Below are positions 36,395-49,529 of a stretch of 64,000 nucleotides of DNA, piece by piece. A program made the translations under genes and the position numbers. How positions within the stretch are numbered: position 1 is the stretch's first letter; every line of letters starts with the position of its first letter. The notes under the pieces were generated by a model. The model ran no database searches and was not told the DNA's origin. It saw only the letters and a program-made list of their open reading frames with translations. This DNA comes from Artocarpus heterophyllus (taxonomy: Eukaryota > Streptophyta > Magnoliopsida > Rosales > Moraceae), in the NCBI GenBank assembly GCA_025403435.1, contig CM046341.1:19429460-19493459 (forward strand), given 5' to 3'.

Positions 36395-37138
36395 ATTGGT
36401 ATCAAAGTGGGAAACTTGAACTTATTTTTCAAAAATATTTCACAATATTGAGCATGGCTACTCAATCTGCACATATTATGGAAGGACACTCCATAAATAG
36501 ACTTCCTTTCTTTAATGGAATTGATTACAATTATTGAAAAGCTAGGATGTCTATTTATTTACAATCTATTGATTATGATATTTGGGATATTGTCTAAAAT
36601 GGTCGTTATAAACCAATGAAAAATTGGACAAAGTTTTAGCTCCTAAAGAACCCAATGAATATACCGAGGATAAAAGAAAACTGTGTTTGACTGCTAAAGC
36701 TATTAACTTTCCATATTGTGCATTAGATAGAAATGAATTTAATAGATTAACATCTTATACATCCACATATAAGATATGGTGCACATAAAAGTTGTCCATG
36801 AAGGGACAAACTAAGTAAAAAAAACTAAGATATTCTATCTTTTATATTATTATAAAATATTTAAAATGAAAGAGCATGAAACTATTAATGAAATGTATAC
36901 TAGATTCACATATATTATTGATGAATTAAAATCTTTTGGTAGGACTTTTAAAGACAGTGAACTGGTAAGAAAATTGGTTTGATCTTTGCCACCATTATGG
37001 CATGTCTAGGTCAATAACGGAATAAGCTAAACACATACCTACTTTATTGCTTGAAGAATTGGTTGGTTCTCTCATGACCCATGAAATACTAAGAAGGCAA
37101 AATCAAGTGGAAGAAGAAGATAAAAAGAAGAAAGATAT

Positions 37139-39167
37139 TGTTAGACATGTATGCCCTAAGGAGTAAAAATGTAATATGTTTTTAGAGACATTTTTATCAA
37201 TAAAGAATTTATTCTTTTATATACCAAATCTTGTCCTCTTTACGTTCATATTTGTTGAATGTATGATAAGCAAACAGTAGTCAGAGACTGTCAGTCTAAA
37301 CCTTAAGAATTGGGCATATGATGGGATGATTATACGGTAGACACGATTCTTAAGGTGATGGTCTAAAACATATGATCCGCAATCGAGGGAATAAAGTTGG
37401 GCGCTTTATTCATGTAAAGATTGTTATGTTGTCTATATCTCTTTTGGGAGATGGTTTGTCTTGGCCATCGGAGTTGGACTCCGTGAATAGAAACATTGAC
37501 ACGTTGTCATGGGTGACGATGTGTTGGATCGGGACATAAAGTGAATTGATTTAGATTAATAATTCTATCTCGGTAAATCAATTCACTTTAGACAGTCATT
37601 TGTATTGTATCTTAATCCTGAGATGAATAGTGGGCTCGTTGTCTTGATTTGCGTCTTTTGATGTGCCAAAGGGTGACACCCACATCTCAATAGTGATATG
37701 CATACCGGTACGTTGGAGGCATGACTCTTGATAGCGTAGACTTGTTATTCATAGATATGGAATCCATAGCTCCTCTTTAGGAGTAATGATATCCTCTTAT
37801 ATGCGTTGTCCTATAATTGGAAAACTGGAGCGCTCAACCATTTGGATACATAGGTGTAACCGAATGGTATACTATCTTTGGATGGTAAGTTTTCTAATAG
37901 TGAGACAATGGAACGTAAGATAAAAATAATTGGGAAGGTAAGACAGAACTTGTCCTTAAGCCGATTATGGATTATCATATGGGGATACGATGCACTATGA
38001 TATGTCATGGAGACTTAGCTACACGACCTTCGTAATTCTATAAAGTTCGAGAGTGCAGCTCCAAGCTTTTATTGGAGTAACGTTGGAGTTGATAATTGTG
38101 AAATGTATATCTGGGATATTGGGTCTCATAATTATCATGAGCTTGAACTTTATAGGTCCATTTTGGTCCCCTTTGCTAGCTCACAAAGTCCTGTAACGAC
38201 ACAACGTGCTTTTCCAATAATTGGTGACTTATGTCAGATTTATCAGATTGGTTTAAAATTTGTAAGAATCAGATAATTCATGTCTGTTTATCGGTTGAAT
38301 TAATTTTGTAAGAAATTAGTTGAAGATATACTTGTTGAATTATTGCGATAAGATAATTCTTGCCTGTTTATCGGTTGTTTTAATTTTGGACAAATTACAA
38401 CAAGATAAACTTGTAGAATTATTGTGAATTGATTTATTTTCTTAGAGATTATCTTGATAAAGTTTGTTTTGATCAGATATCTTCTCTATTGGGTTATTTT
38501 AATCAAAACTGAGACTTTATCCTTTAGAATCTTGGGTGGAAAATAAAAGATTCACGGAGATTTTTCTCGGGAGATCGGCCTGCCGGATGACATGTTCGGC
38601 CTGCCAAACTGGCCTGTTTGGCCTACCGATCAGAGTGTTCGGCCTGCCGATTAGCGGAGATAAGATTATGCGTTTTTACGCGGATCTTATCAGATATTGA
38701 TCCAAACTTGAATCTGTTTCGAGTTTTTGAGACCTAATCTGATATGGACTGACCCCAGGATCAATAGCTATAAAAAGGGAGTGAGTCTCATGATTTACTC
38801 AGATCAATTTGAGAGATTAAGAGTGATACTCTTATAGTGAGCATCTGAAAACTCCCTGAGAGCTTTTGTTCACAAATTACGAGCACTAGCTTTGGGTTCT
38901 CTCTATTGGTTGGAAGGAGAGTCACCGGTGGAAGAGCTGTATGTGTGAGCCCGCACTCACTCCGGTTGTGGATAGAGAATAGCAAAGAAGACCAGTTGGT
39001 TGAGGCTCTTCTGGAACGTTACTTCTCTACACAGGTTGCGGAGGTTCTTCGGCACACAAAGGTTAGTAAGATCTGTTTAATTTATACATATAACATGTCA
39101 AACTTGTGTTTTGGAAATTCCTCTGATGCAAATTTTTAAAATTCCTCTGCGTACTTTGTTTTCAACA
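37139..39167 (+). repeat. 5' LTR of element D
   Basis: 2029 bp, TGTTAGACATG...TTTTCAACA. U3 has a GC-rich cluster of CGGCCTGCCG motifs (38574-38655). The TATA box CTATAAAAAGG lies at 38768-38778, so the transcript should start shortly after. Confidence 0.93.
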
Positions 39168-40786
39168 ATTGGTATCAGAGCCGAGGTTTTTACATAAACT
39201 TGCAAGTTTGTGATCATGTTATATGCATAAATTTTGTGATCTTAATCTCTCCTATGCTTGAATTGAATTTTATATAGAGGTGGCACTCTAGGTTTCTATA
39301 TAATATATATGTTGTCATGGATTATGTGGTGAATGTTTATTAATTAATTATGGTTGATTAAATCGTGGTTTAATTATTTATTAATTAATTAATACTGGTT
39401 ATGGTTCCTTAGACGTTAGAATGTGTATCTAGGTTTTTCATGTAATTAGATGGCGGACTATCATCTCCGTCTAGGAATTGTTATTTAATTTTTAATTTAT
39501 AAGAATTTTGTAATTAAATAATTATTCGGAGAAGACGGATCTAGAAGTCGGATCTAGAAGATTGATGATGGCACCTCCAGTTATTTCTTGAGTCTCTGAT
39601 TTTATGTTTTTGAATTGTTGAAAATAAAATTGATGAATTGCATTAAAATTGTATTTTCTAGATTGAGGGTTTTCTGCTCGATCGGCATGCCGGACCTCAC
39701 AGTTCGGCAGGCCGAACGTGTGGTCCGACAGGCCGACAGTGGGGCAAAAATTTTGGTGCTCTGCCGGCAGGCCGAACCTACATGATCGGTAGGCCGATCA
39801 CCCAGATCGGCCTGCCGACCGAGAGCTACCAGGTGTCCAAAAAAAGGTGCAATTTTTCGGTGCAGTTTTAATTTTATTTTTGGGACGATTCTGAGAAACA
39901 TTAAATTTGGATATGACCAAAAATATGAAGTATTCGATTCATACAGGATTGAAGACTTGAAGATGGATATTACATGAAGAAGGATACCGCTTGAGGATTC
40001 AAGGATGAAGAATCGATAGATGTCTCGATTATTTTCTTGTAATCTTTGTTTTCTATTCTCTAGGGTGGAACCATAATATTACGGTTATTATTATTTTGCT
40101 TGTAGTTTTGTTTGATTGCTCTGCTTGTCTGCATTATAATGTCATTTACCATGTATATTGATAACATGTCATATAGGATAGGGAGTGCCGCTCATATTAA
40201 AATTGTTCATGCATAATTTTAAAATAAAACCTTGACTTCAAAAGATTGAGTGGGAGAAGGTTTTCGAAGAGAGGACCTAAGGCCTCCATCGTTGGTCCAT
40301 AGGAAGAACATGGTGGTCCCGACCCCTAGGAAGGGATTTCTATCATGTACCAGATTGGATCTCTGAAAGGATAAGGTATTTTAGTATGATTTATGGTTGC
40401 ACACCCCTAGGTGGTGATTATAAATCATGGATAAAATATTGAAACGGTGGTTATACACTCACGTTAATTTTATTATTAACCTCCCCTAGGAGCTCTGTTA
40501 ATAAAATTAATGGCCAAAGAAACGATTATTAATATATGCTGGATCGTACGGGTCCTGGATGGCATATATAAATCAGGAGGGGATCTGTGTTCCTGATTGA
40601 ATTTGGCATGACTCCCCTAGGAGCTTGTTGAATTCTGAGTTAGGAATTATCGTTGTAAGGTTGTGATATTTTCAAGTTTTTTGACACATAAACACATTTG
40701 TATGATTTTACATGATTGTGTTATCTTACTAAATTATATATATGTTTGCTTATGTTTGGTATATGATTCTTTATTGTAGATTGAAA
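39168..40786 (+). promoter_or_regulatory. Leader of element D: primer site, palindrome cluster, CCCCTAGG hairpin series
   Basis: This 1.6-kb untranslated leader starts with the tRNA-Met primer site (39170-39182). A GC-rich island at 39680-39823 in otherwise AT-rich DNA holds five near-palindromes of the TCGGCAGGCCGA type. From 40270 to 40650 CCCCTAGG occurs four times (40323, 40404, 40483, 40614), each at the centre of an inverted repeat: TCCC/GGGA; ATGATTTAT (40386-40394) with ATAAATCAT (40420-40428); TTAATTTTATT-ATT-AAC (40464-40480) with GTTAATAAAATTAA (40497-40510); and TTCCT/AGGAA plus GAATT/AATTC around the fourth. A fifth variant, GAGGACCTAAGGCCTC, precedes them at 40271-40286. Function is unproven. 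Retroelement leaders commonly hold packaging and dimerisation signals. Confidence 0.75.
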
Positions 40787-43700
40787 ATGTCTAAAAACGC
40801 TTTATCATCGATACTTGACAAAAACCAATTAACCCGTGAGAACTATAACGAATGGAAATGGAACCTGGACATCGTCCTATCCTTTGAGAAACTGAAATAT
40901 GTATTGACAACTCCTTGTCCTCCCGAGCCTACGGGAGACTCAAATAATGAGCAATTCCAAGCATACGACAGCTGGAAAGATGCTAATGATCAGGCCCGCT
41001 GCTATGTTATGGCCAGCATGAACAACATGCTGCAGGCTCAGCATTAGGATTATGAGACTGCGAAGTAGATCTTGGATAATCTTGAGGACATGTTTGGAGG
41101 CCAGGCCATAACAAAGCGGCAAGGGGCGCTTCAGAAACTCTTAAACTGTAGACAGAGACCGGTGACATCTGTAAAGGAGCATATGATGTTGGTCATGGGT
41201 TACCTCGCTGAGGCTCAAACCAATGGAGCTGACGTCGATACTGAAACTCAGATGACTATGGTCTTTGAGACTCTGTCTAAGGAATTTATTCCGTTTAGAG
41301 CTACTTTTAATTTAAGCAATAGACGGGATATGACCTTGACAGAACTGATGAAACAGTTACAGGAGTTTGAACTGCTGATCAGGGAGTCTCCTGCTGGTGG
41401 TGAGGCCAATATGGTAGCTGCTTCTGGTTCCAATCTTAACTCTGGAAATGGAAAGAAGCAACGGGCCAAGAGTGGGAAGTCTTCTATTCCTGCTGCTACC
41501 AAGAGCAAGAAGAAGAAGAAGAAGAACCCAAAGAAGCTTAAGTGCTTCTTCTGTGGTAAGGTCGGGCATATAAAGAAGCATTGCAAGGACTTCCTTTCCA
41601 AGGGAGGTAGGTGTGATCTTCTATATTTAGAAACTTTATTGGTTGAGGAATCCAGTGACATCTGGGTCATAGATTCCGGTGCAACTAATCATGTTTGTGT
41701 TTCTCTGCAGGGATTCAAAGAAACGAGAAGTCTACTTCGTGAAGACTTAACGCTTCAGATGAGCGATGGATCCTTGGTCTCAGCGGAAGCAGTGGGAGAT
41801 GTCCATCTTTATTTTGATAATTATAGGAATTTAATTTTGCGAGACTGTTTTTATGTTCCTAAATTTAAAAGGAATTTCATTTCTGTATCTTCTTTATTTA
41901 AAGACTCCTACATGGTATCTTTTAATGAAAAAGTGATGATTCGTAAAAACAAATCTTTTATCTGTTCTGGATGGATGCAAAATAATCTATACTTTATCAA
42001 ACCTAAGATGGACTTATTGCTTAATGCTGAGATAAATGATAATGACTCAAAAAGACTTAAAACTTCTCACTCTAATAAGACTTATCTTTGGCATTTGCGC
42101 CTTGGCCATATTAACCTAAATAGGATTCAAAGGTTGGTAAGGGATGGACCTTTAAGCCACTTAAAGGTGGAATCTATACCTCAATGTGAATCTTGTTTGG
42201 AGGGTAAAATGACCAAAAGACCATACGGGTCTAAGGACAATAGGGCCGAAGGGGTTCTAGAACTTGTGCATAGTGATGTTTGCAGACCGATGAACATCCA
42301 GGCACGAGGAGGGTATGAGTACTTCATCACTTTCATTGACGATCACTCAAGATATGGGTATGTGTACCTAATGCACCACAAAAACGAAACTTATGATAAG
42401 TTCAGGGAGTTTTGGGCTGAAGTGGAAAAGCAATTGGGTAGACCTATAAAGGCACTTCGATCTGATCGAGGTGGGGAATACCTTTCTGATGAGTTCTTAG
42501 GACACTTGTTAGAGAATGGGATTTTATCCCATTTGACTGCGCCGGGCACTCCGCAGCAGAATGGCATAGCGGAGAGAAGGAATAGGACTTTGTTGGACAT
42601 TATTAGGTCCATGATGAGTTATTCATCATTGCCTTTATCCTTTTGGGGATATGCACTACAAACCGCATGTTATCTTTTGAACAATGTGTCTTCAAAATCG
42701 GTCCCTAAAACTCCTCATGAGTTGTGGACAAGACGAAAGACATCCTTAAACCATATTCGTATCTCATGTCCTGTATAAGGATCCGAATAAGTTAGAAGCA
42801 CGTTCAGAAGTTTGCGTGTTTGTAGGATATCCAAAAGGGACTAAAGGGGGTTATTTTTATAACCCTAAGGAAAATAAAGTCATGGTTTCAACTAATGCAA
42901 CTTTCCTTGAGGAGAGTTACATGGACGACTTTAAACCTCGAAGCAAAGTGGTGCTTGAGGAGTTAAGGGGTGATCCGTTCACTCCAGAAGTTCCAAACGA
43001 AACCATTCCGATCGGTGTAGAAAAACCAAACAAACCTGAACAACAATCTCAGGGGCTTCGACGTAGTGGGAGGATCAGGCGTCAACCTAAGAGGTATATG
43101 TTCAATGGGGAGGTCTTCTTGGTTGAACCAGATGAACACGACAGGGATCCTTATACTTACGCAGAAGCCATGGAGGATGTTGATTCAAGACTCTGGACAG
43201 AGGCCATGAACATTGAGATGAAGTCTATGGAGACTAATTGGGTCTGGGAGCTTGTGGATCTTCCCAAAGGGGTAAAACCTATAGGGTGTAAGAGGATCTA
43301 CAAGAGGAAAAGAGGAGTGGATGGAAAATTTGAAACCTTTAAGGCTAGACTGGTAGCTAAGGGTTATACGCAAAAGGAAGGAATCGATTATGAGGAAACC
43401 TTTTCGCCTGTAGCCATGCTTAAGTCCATCCGGATTCTCTTGTCCATAGCTGCCGCTCTTGATTACGAGATTTAGCAGATGGATGTCAAGACGGCTTTTC
43501 TGAATGGTTATCTTGATAAGTCAATTTATATGGAACAACCAGACGGGTTCAAGGTCGCGGGTCAAGAGGGTAAGGTTTGTAAGCTGCTAAAGTCTATTTA
43601 TGGACTTAAGCAGGCTTCTCATTCTTGGAACATAAGATTTGATCAAGTGATCAAGACTTATGGGTTCTCACAAAACGTGGATGAACCATGTGTTTACAAA

Positions 43701-44746
43701 CACATTAAGGATGGGAAGGTGGTTTTCTACTGCTCTATGTAGATGACATTCTGCTAATTGGCAATGACGTTGGGGCGTTGTCATCAGTCAAATTATGGTT
43801 AACCAAGCAGTTTGACATGAAGGACTTGGGTGAGGCTAATTTTGTTCTCGGTATCCAGATCTTTCGGGATAGGAAGAACAAAATGATAGCTTTGTCACAG
43901 GCCGGCTACATAGACAAAATTCTCAGGAGGTTTGCAATGCAGGATTCCAAGAAAGGTGGGCAACCATCTAGGTCTGGAATTACTCTTTCTAAGAAAGACT
44001 CTCCAAAGTCTTATGAAGAAAGAGAATACATGAAGAAGGTGCCTTATGCTTCGGCAGTGGGTAGTCTCATGTATGCCATGCTTCGCACTCGACCAGATAT
44101 AAGCTATGTGGTCGGGATTGTAAGTCGATTTCAGTCGGATCCAGGACCGAACCATTGGGTTGCGGTAAAGCATATTTTCAAGTACCTGAGAAGGACTAGA
44201 GGGTATATGCTTGTGTATTCGGGTGAGGACGTGACTCCTCTAGGATACACTGATTCAGATTTTCAATCCTGTCTGGATTCTAGAAAATCAACTTCGGGGT
44301 TTGTGTTTACTTTGGGTGGCGGTGCCATCAGTTGGAGAAGTGCGAAGCAAGATTGTACTTCGGATTCGACGATGGAGGCCGTGTATGTGGCGGCTAGTGA
44401 TGCTTTGAAAGAAGCAGTGTGGCTTCGCAAGTTCCTTGGGGATCTTGAGGTTGTTCCTGGTATGGATAAAGCGGTATCACTGTACTGTGATAACAGTGCG
44501 GCGGTAGCCAATGCTAAGGAACCAAGATTTCATAAGAAGAGTAAGCACATAGATCGGAAGTATCATGTGATAAAGGACTTCGTTGAGAGCGGTTATGTCA
44601 CGGTGTGCAAGATCGCGTCAGAGGAAAATTTAGATGATCCATTTACGAAGACACTTACTGGGAGAGTCTTTCGAGAGGCATGTGGAAGCTATGGGGATGC
44701 GAAATTTGCAGTATTTACTCACTTAGTGCAAGTGGGAGGTTGTTAG
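40787..44746 (+). pseudogene. Gag-pol polyprotein of element D, inactivated
   Basis: One gag-pol frame starts MSKNALSSILDKNQL at 40787. Domains in order: UBN2-type gag; zinc knuckle [14 protein letters not shown] (41543-41584); protease [11 protein letters not shown] (Asp-Ser-Gly at 41672-41680); GAG-preintegrase [14 protein letters not shown] (42087) and CESCLEGK; integrase [15 protein letters not shown] and the AERRNRT glutamate (42270-42600); reverse transcriptase [14 protein letters not shown] through QMDVKTAFLNGYL (43270-43510); and RNase H with TDSDFQSCLDSRKSTSG and LYCDNSAAV (44250-44510). Damage: stops at 41045 and 41066, a frameshift near 42770, a Trp-to-stop at 43473, and a one-base frameshift near 43733 that breaks the YVDD motif. 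The final stop TAG (44744-44746) lies inside the 3' LTR. Confidence 0.92.
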
Positions 44747-46750
44747 ACATGTATGCCCTAAGGAGTAAAAATATAATATGTTTTTGGAGACATTTTTATC
44801 AATAAAGAGTTTATTCTTTTATATACCAAATCTTGTCCTCTTTACGTTCATATTTGTTGAATGTATGATAAGCAAACAATAGTCTGAGACTGTCAGTCTA
44901 AACCTTAAGAATTGGGCATATGATGGGATGATTATGCGGTAGACACGATTCTTAAGGTGATGGTCTAAAACATATGATCCGCAATCGAGGGAATAAAGTT
45001 GGGCGCTTTATTCATGTAAAGATTGTTATGTTGTCTATATCCCTTTTGGGAGATGGTTTGTCTTTGGCCATCAGAGTTGGACTCCGTGAATAGAAACATT
45101 GGCACGTTGTCATGGGTGACGATGTGTTGGATCAGGACATAAAGTGAATTGATTTAGATTAATAATTCTGTCTCGGTAAATCAATTCACTTTAGACAGTC
45201 ATTTGTATTGTATCTTAATCCTGAGATGAATAGTGGGCCCGTTGTCTCGATTTGTGTCTTTTGATGTGCCAAAGGGTGACACCCACATCTCAATAGTGGT
45301 ATGCATACCGGTACGTTGGAGGCATGACTCTTGATAGCGTAGACTTGTTATTCATAGATATGGAATCCATAGCTCCTCTTGAGGAGTAATGATATCCTCT
45401 TATATGCGTTGTCCTGTAATTGGAAAACTGGAGCGCTCAACCATTTGGATACATAGGTGTAACCGAATGGTATACTATCTTTGGATGGTAAGTTTTCTAA
45501 TGGTAAGACAATGGAACGTAAGATAAAAATAATTGGGAAGGTAAGACAGAACTTGTCCTTAAGCCGATTATGGATTATCATATGGGGATACGATGCACTA
45601 TGATATGTCATGGAGACTTAGCTACACGAGCTTCGTAATTCTATAAAGTTTGAGAGTGCAGCTCCAAGCTTTTAGTGGAGTAGCGTTGGAGTTGATAATT
45701 GTGAAATGTATATCTGAGATATTGGGTTTCATAATTATCATGAGCTTGAACTTTATAGGTCCATTTTGGTCCCCTTTGCTAGCTCACAAAGTCCTGTAAC
45801 GACACGGCGTGCTTTTCCAATAATTGGTGACTTATGTCGGATTTATCAGATTGGTTTAAAATTTGTAAGAATCAGATAATTCATGTCTGTTTATTGGTTG
45901 AATTAATTTTGTAAGAAATTAGTTGAAGATATACTTGTTGAATTGTTGCGATCAGATAATTCTTGTCTGTTTATCGGTTGTTTTAATTTTTGACAAATTA
46001 GAACAAGATAAACTTGTAGAATTATTGTGAATTGATTTATTTTCTTAGAGATTATCTTGATAAAGTTTGTTTTGATCAGATATCTTCTCTATTGGGTTAT
46101 TTGAATCAAAACTAAGACTTTATCCTTTAGAATCTCGGGTGGAAAATAAAAGATTCGTGGAGATTTTTCTCAGGAGATCGGCCTGTCGGATGATGTGTTT
46201 GGCCTACCGAACTGGCCTGTTCGGCCTAGCCGATTAGCGGAGATAAGATTACGTGTTTTTACGCGGATCTTATCAGATATTGATCCGAACTTGAATCTGT
46301 TTCGAGTTTTTGAGACCTAATCTGATATGGACTGACCCCAGGACCAATAGCTATAAAAAGGGAGTGAGTCTCATGATTTACTCAGATCAATTTGAGAGAT
46401 TTAGAGTGATACTCTTATAGTGAGCATCTGAAAACTCCCTGAGAGCTTTTGTTCACAAATTACGAGCACTAGCTTTGGGTTCTCTCTATTGGTTGGAAGG
46501 AGAGTCACCGGTGGAAGAGCTGTACGTATGAGCCCACACTCACTCCGGTTGTGGGTAGAGAATAGCAAAGAAGACGAGTTGGTTGAGGCTCTTCTGGAAC
46601 GTTACTTCTCTACACAGGTTGTGGAGGTTCTTCAGCACACAAAGGTTAGTAAGATCTGTTTAATTTATACATATAACATGTCAAACTTGTGTTTTGGAAA
46701 TTACTCTGATGAAAATTTTTAAAATTCCGCTGCGCACTTTGTTTCCAACA
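44741..46750 (+). repeat. 3' LTR of element D
   Basis: 2010 bp, same ends as the 5' LTR and clearly its partner. Scattered substitutions (three in the first 75 bp by eye) and a ~20-bp deletion in the GC-rich U3 cluster. TATA box near 46351. Confidence 0.93.
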
Positions 46751-47958
46751 GGTATAGCATTGAAAGCTTCCATACTTGATGATGAAGATGACAAAGATGA
46801 AAGCCTCAATCCTAAGGACGTCAAAGAAATGGCTATGCTTGCAAAGAAATTCAAGAAGTGCTACCAAAAATTCAACTGAAAAAAAGGAACTAGAAGAAGA
46901 GATGACCAAGGTGAGAAATCAAAGAAAGATGAGGTAATATGCTATGATTGTAAGAAACCCAGCCATGTAAGACTAGATTGTTCTTTTCAGAAGGAAACAA
47001 ATAGGAAAAACATGAAGAAGAAGGAATTCAAGAAAGCCTTTCAAGCCACTAGGGATGATCTTGAATCCAAAGACTTCAATGATGATGAGCTGAGAATAGT
47101 AGCCAACATGTGCTTCATGGCCATCTACGAGGATGGGGTAAGTACTCCTATCTCCTTCGATAATAAATATAATGATATTGATGTCATAGAACTATCTGGA
47201 CCTTTTGATGAATTGCATGATGACTATGAGAAGTTAGCTCTTAAAACTTCTAAGCTTAAAAAGAAAGTAGCAAGTCTCTTAGAAGAAAATGATGTTCTTA
47301 AGAATGTAAAATGTAAGAGTGATACTCTAGTTATTGAGAATGCATCTTTGAAGGGGAAGGTTGAGGACTTGACTAAAATGATTTTAAAATTCACCCATGG
47401 AAAAAAAAAACTTTGAAATGATGCTTGGTGAACAAAGATATATGTTTAACAAGGTGGTTTAGGATATAAATCACACATTGATAAAAAAAAAATATTTCAA
47501 AAATTACATTGCCAAAGCGTCAACTAGTTCTCAAGACGTGAATTATGTATGTACTCGTTGTAATCAAGATGGACACACCGCATCTTATTGCTATATCATG
47601 AAAAGCGTTGGACCTAAAAAAGATGGGTTCTTAAAGCTATAAAAACTAGCACCAACATACCCAAAGTTATGTAGGTACTAAAAGTCAAATTAAAATTGTT
47701 TTTGTAGGTATCGAAGACAGAAAAAGTAAAATGGTTCCTAGGTAGTGGGTGTTCAAAATAGATGACAAAGGATCTCTCACTATTTTTTAACTTCACAAAG
47801 ATGAATAAAGGACATGTCACTTTTGACGACAACGCAAAAGGCAAAATTCTTGGTGTAGGTAATATCGGTAAGGGTTCTTCTCCTCTTATTGAAAATGTTT
47901 TTCTCGTTGATAATTTAAAGCATAATTTACTTAGTATTAGTCAATTGTATGATAGGGG

Positions 47959-49515
47959 TGTCTGGTTTTGTTGGATTTTGTGATTCAAATAAGCAGCGGA
48001 AAATTAAATTAATTCCTACAAAACCCTTGTAGGATCTATGCAATTTGATTAGATTGATAGGAAAGCCATAGAATCTTACCAAGATAACAAAAGTGGGCAA
48101 GATTTTTGAAAGGAAGAGAGCAGGTTCACTCCAGTTACACCCTAACTTGAGCTTTTTGTATTTGGGATCGGATTTAGAAGTTGTTACTTAGAGCAACGCC
48201 CTCTGCAGGTATCCACATGAACAGACTCTCTTAAAACGAATTGGTGTGCTAGCACCCTCTCCTTTGCGTTAAATGACACTCTCTAATTTTTAGGGTTTTT
48301 AATGTTCTCACCTTTTTGAATAATAGAATGCCTTCTTTCTTCTTAATTCAGCTAGAAACCCTAAAATAGATATATATATATCTGTTGACTTCGAGATAGA
48401 GTCAGATTTTAACTAGGGCAAACTGTAATTCGAATATGATTAAGAGAATCTAGACAATATCTGTAATTCGAATATGATTCAAAGAATCTAGATAATGTCA
48501 GATTCAATGAACCTAGATATATCTAGTACATCAAATCTGGACATTATTAGGTCCATTGAACCTAGACACAGTAAACCAAAAATTGGTTTTTGGTCTGTTC
48601 TAAGTGTGCGACCTTGTAGGTTCACATAACGTTGGTAGTGGGCTTAAAATTTTGTTTTTGGCCCACAAATCATAGGCTGCCTCTAGCAAGACATTATGAT
48701 TACTCAAGTTATACGAATGTCAATAATCCGACACAACCTAATACACAATAAGTATTAAAGTCCTTTTGTCACTAGAAACCTTGATTGAACATAAGGCATG
48801 GTTTATGTCAACCTTATACTATTCAATCATATTATTTCTCAATCTTAAGTAGACTGATATCGATAACCCTTATCAATTCATTCCAGTATGGCCATACATT
48901 TTTCTTCAATCCAACTTATCGAGGGGCCCATAGATATCTTTCTCATAATAAATGAGGGACAAATTCCTTCTTAATCACTCATATTCCTCGCATGATTCAC
49001 TCTATATCCAATAATAATCCATTCCATCATCTTGTTAAAGATAATATTAGAATGTGTCAAAATATAGAATTTGTCATGTAGAAAACAATGGTGATTTTAG
49101 GTTAGAGGGCTAGGATAATACTATTGTGATGAGAATCACTTATGACAATTATCCATGTAGTATTCTCATAGTAGCTCGATCCCAATACATCATTTCTCAA
49201 ATATGTATCTATGAGTTGACTTAGTATCTCATACACATGATTAGTAAAACATAATCATCAGTCAAACTTCATACTAGTCTTCATTCATTATTATCCTAAT
49301 AATAATGACTGACTAGGGATAATTTAAAACAGAATTCAATTTTCACCTAAGAGTTTTACTATCAAGTCACATACTTGATGACCTTAAGTAGAATTAACTA
49401 TTCATGGAATTAGAATAAAAAACGATAATGAAAATGCCTCTTTATTAATAAAATGCAAATGTAACAAAGTCAAAATATGGTCATTACATAATTGACCTAG
49501 GACACATCACTAACA
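47959..49515 (-). repeat. 3' LTR of element C (left copy)
   Basis: 1557 bp. Matches the right copy throughout. The internal (TA)n tract near 48370 is short here and clearly longer in the other LTR (55376-55403). Confidence 0.9.
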
Positions 49516-49529
49516 ATCTCTCACTTGCA

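Larger units (their letters stand above)
37139..46750 (+). mobile_element. Copia element D, full length, nested in gag of A
   Basis: LTRs are 37139-39167 and 44741-46750, both starting TGTTAGACATGTATGCCC and ending CAACA. The primer-binding site TGGTATCAGAGCC (39170-39182) fits initiator tRNA-Met, and the polypurine tract AGTGGGAGGT (44731-44740) abuts the 3' LTR. Flanks are GATAT (37134-37138) and GGTAT (46751-46755), a 5-bp target duplication with one change. Total 9612 bp. The 3' LTR lacks about 20 bp in the GC-rich U3 (near 46227). All copia domains are present in order, but the polyprotein has stops and frameshifts. Confidence 0.93.
36454..47591 (+). pseudogene. Gag of element A, split by element D
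   Basis: The segments are 36454-37138 and 46751-47591. Gag opens MATQSAHIMEG and has FFNGIDYNY*KARMSIYL with a Trp-to-stop change, then YDIWDIV. After the D insertion it continues through an acidic stretch to a CCHC zinc knuckle (CYDCKKPSHVRLDC, 46940-46981), an FDELHDDYEKLAL...LEENDVLK coiled coil (47200-47380), and a second CCHC knuckle (CTRCNQDGHTASYC, 47550-47591). The gag packages RNA in the virus-like particle, and the two knuckles bind nucleic acid. Stops and frameshifts, for example after FN at 46877 and near 47414, make it non-functional. Confidence 0.75.

Noticed and set aside
41248..41670. 140-codon minus-strand frame in element D
   Set aside because: Antisense shadow of gag and zinc-knuckle coding sequence; its Phe/Leu run mirrors the Lys-rich stretch.
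43725..43760. Programmed frameshift in pol of element D
   Set aside because: It lies at the RT active site and coexists with several plain stop codons; no slippery site with a plausible role is seen. Simple decay is enough.
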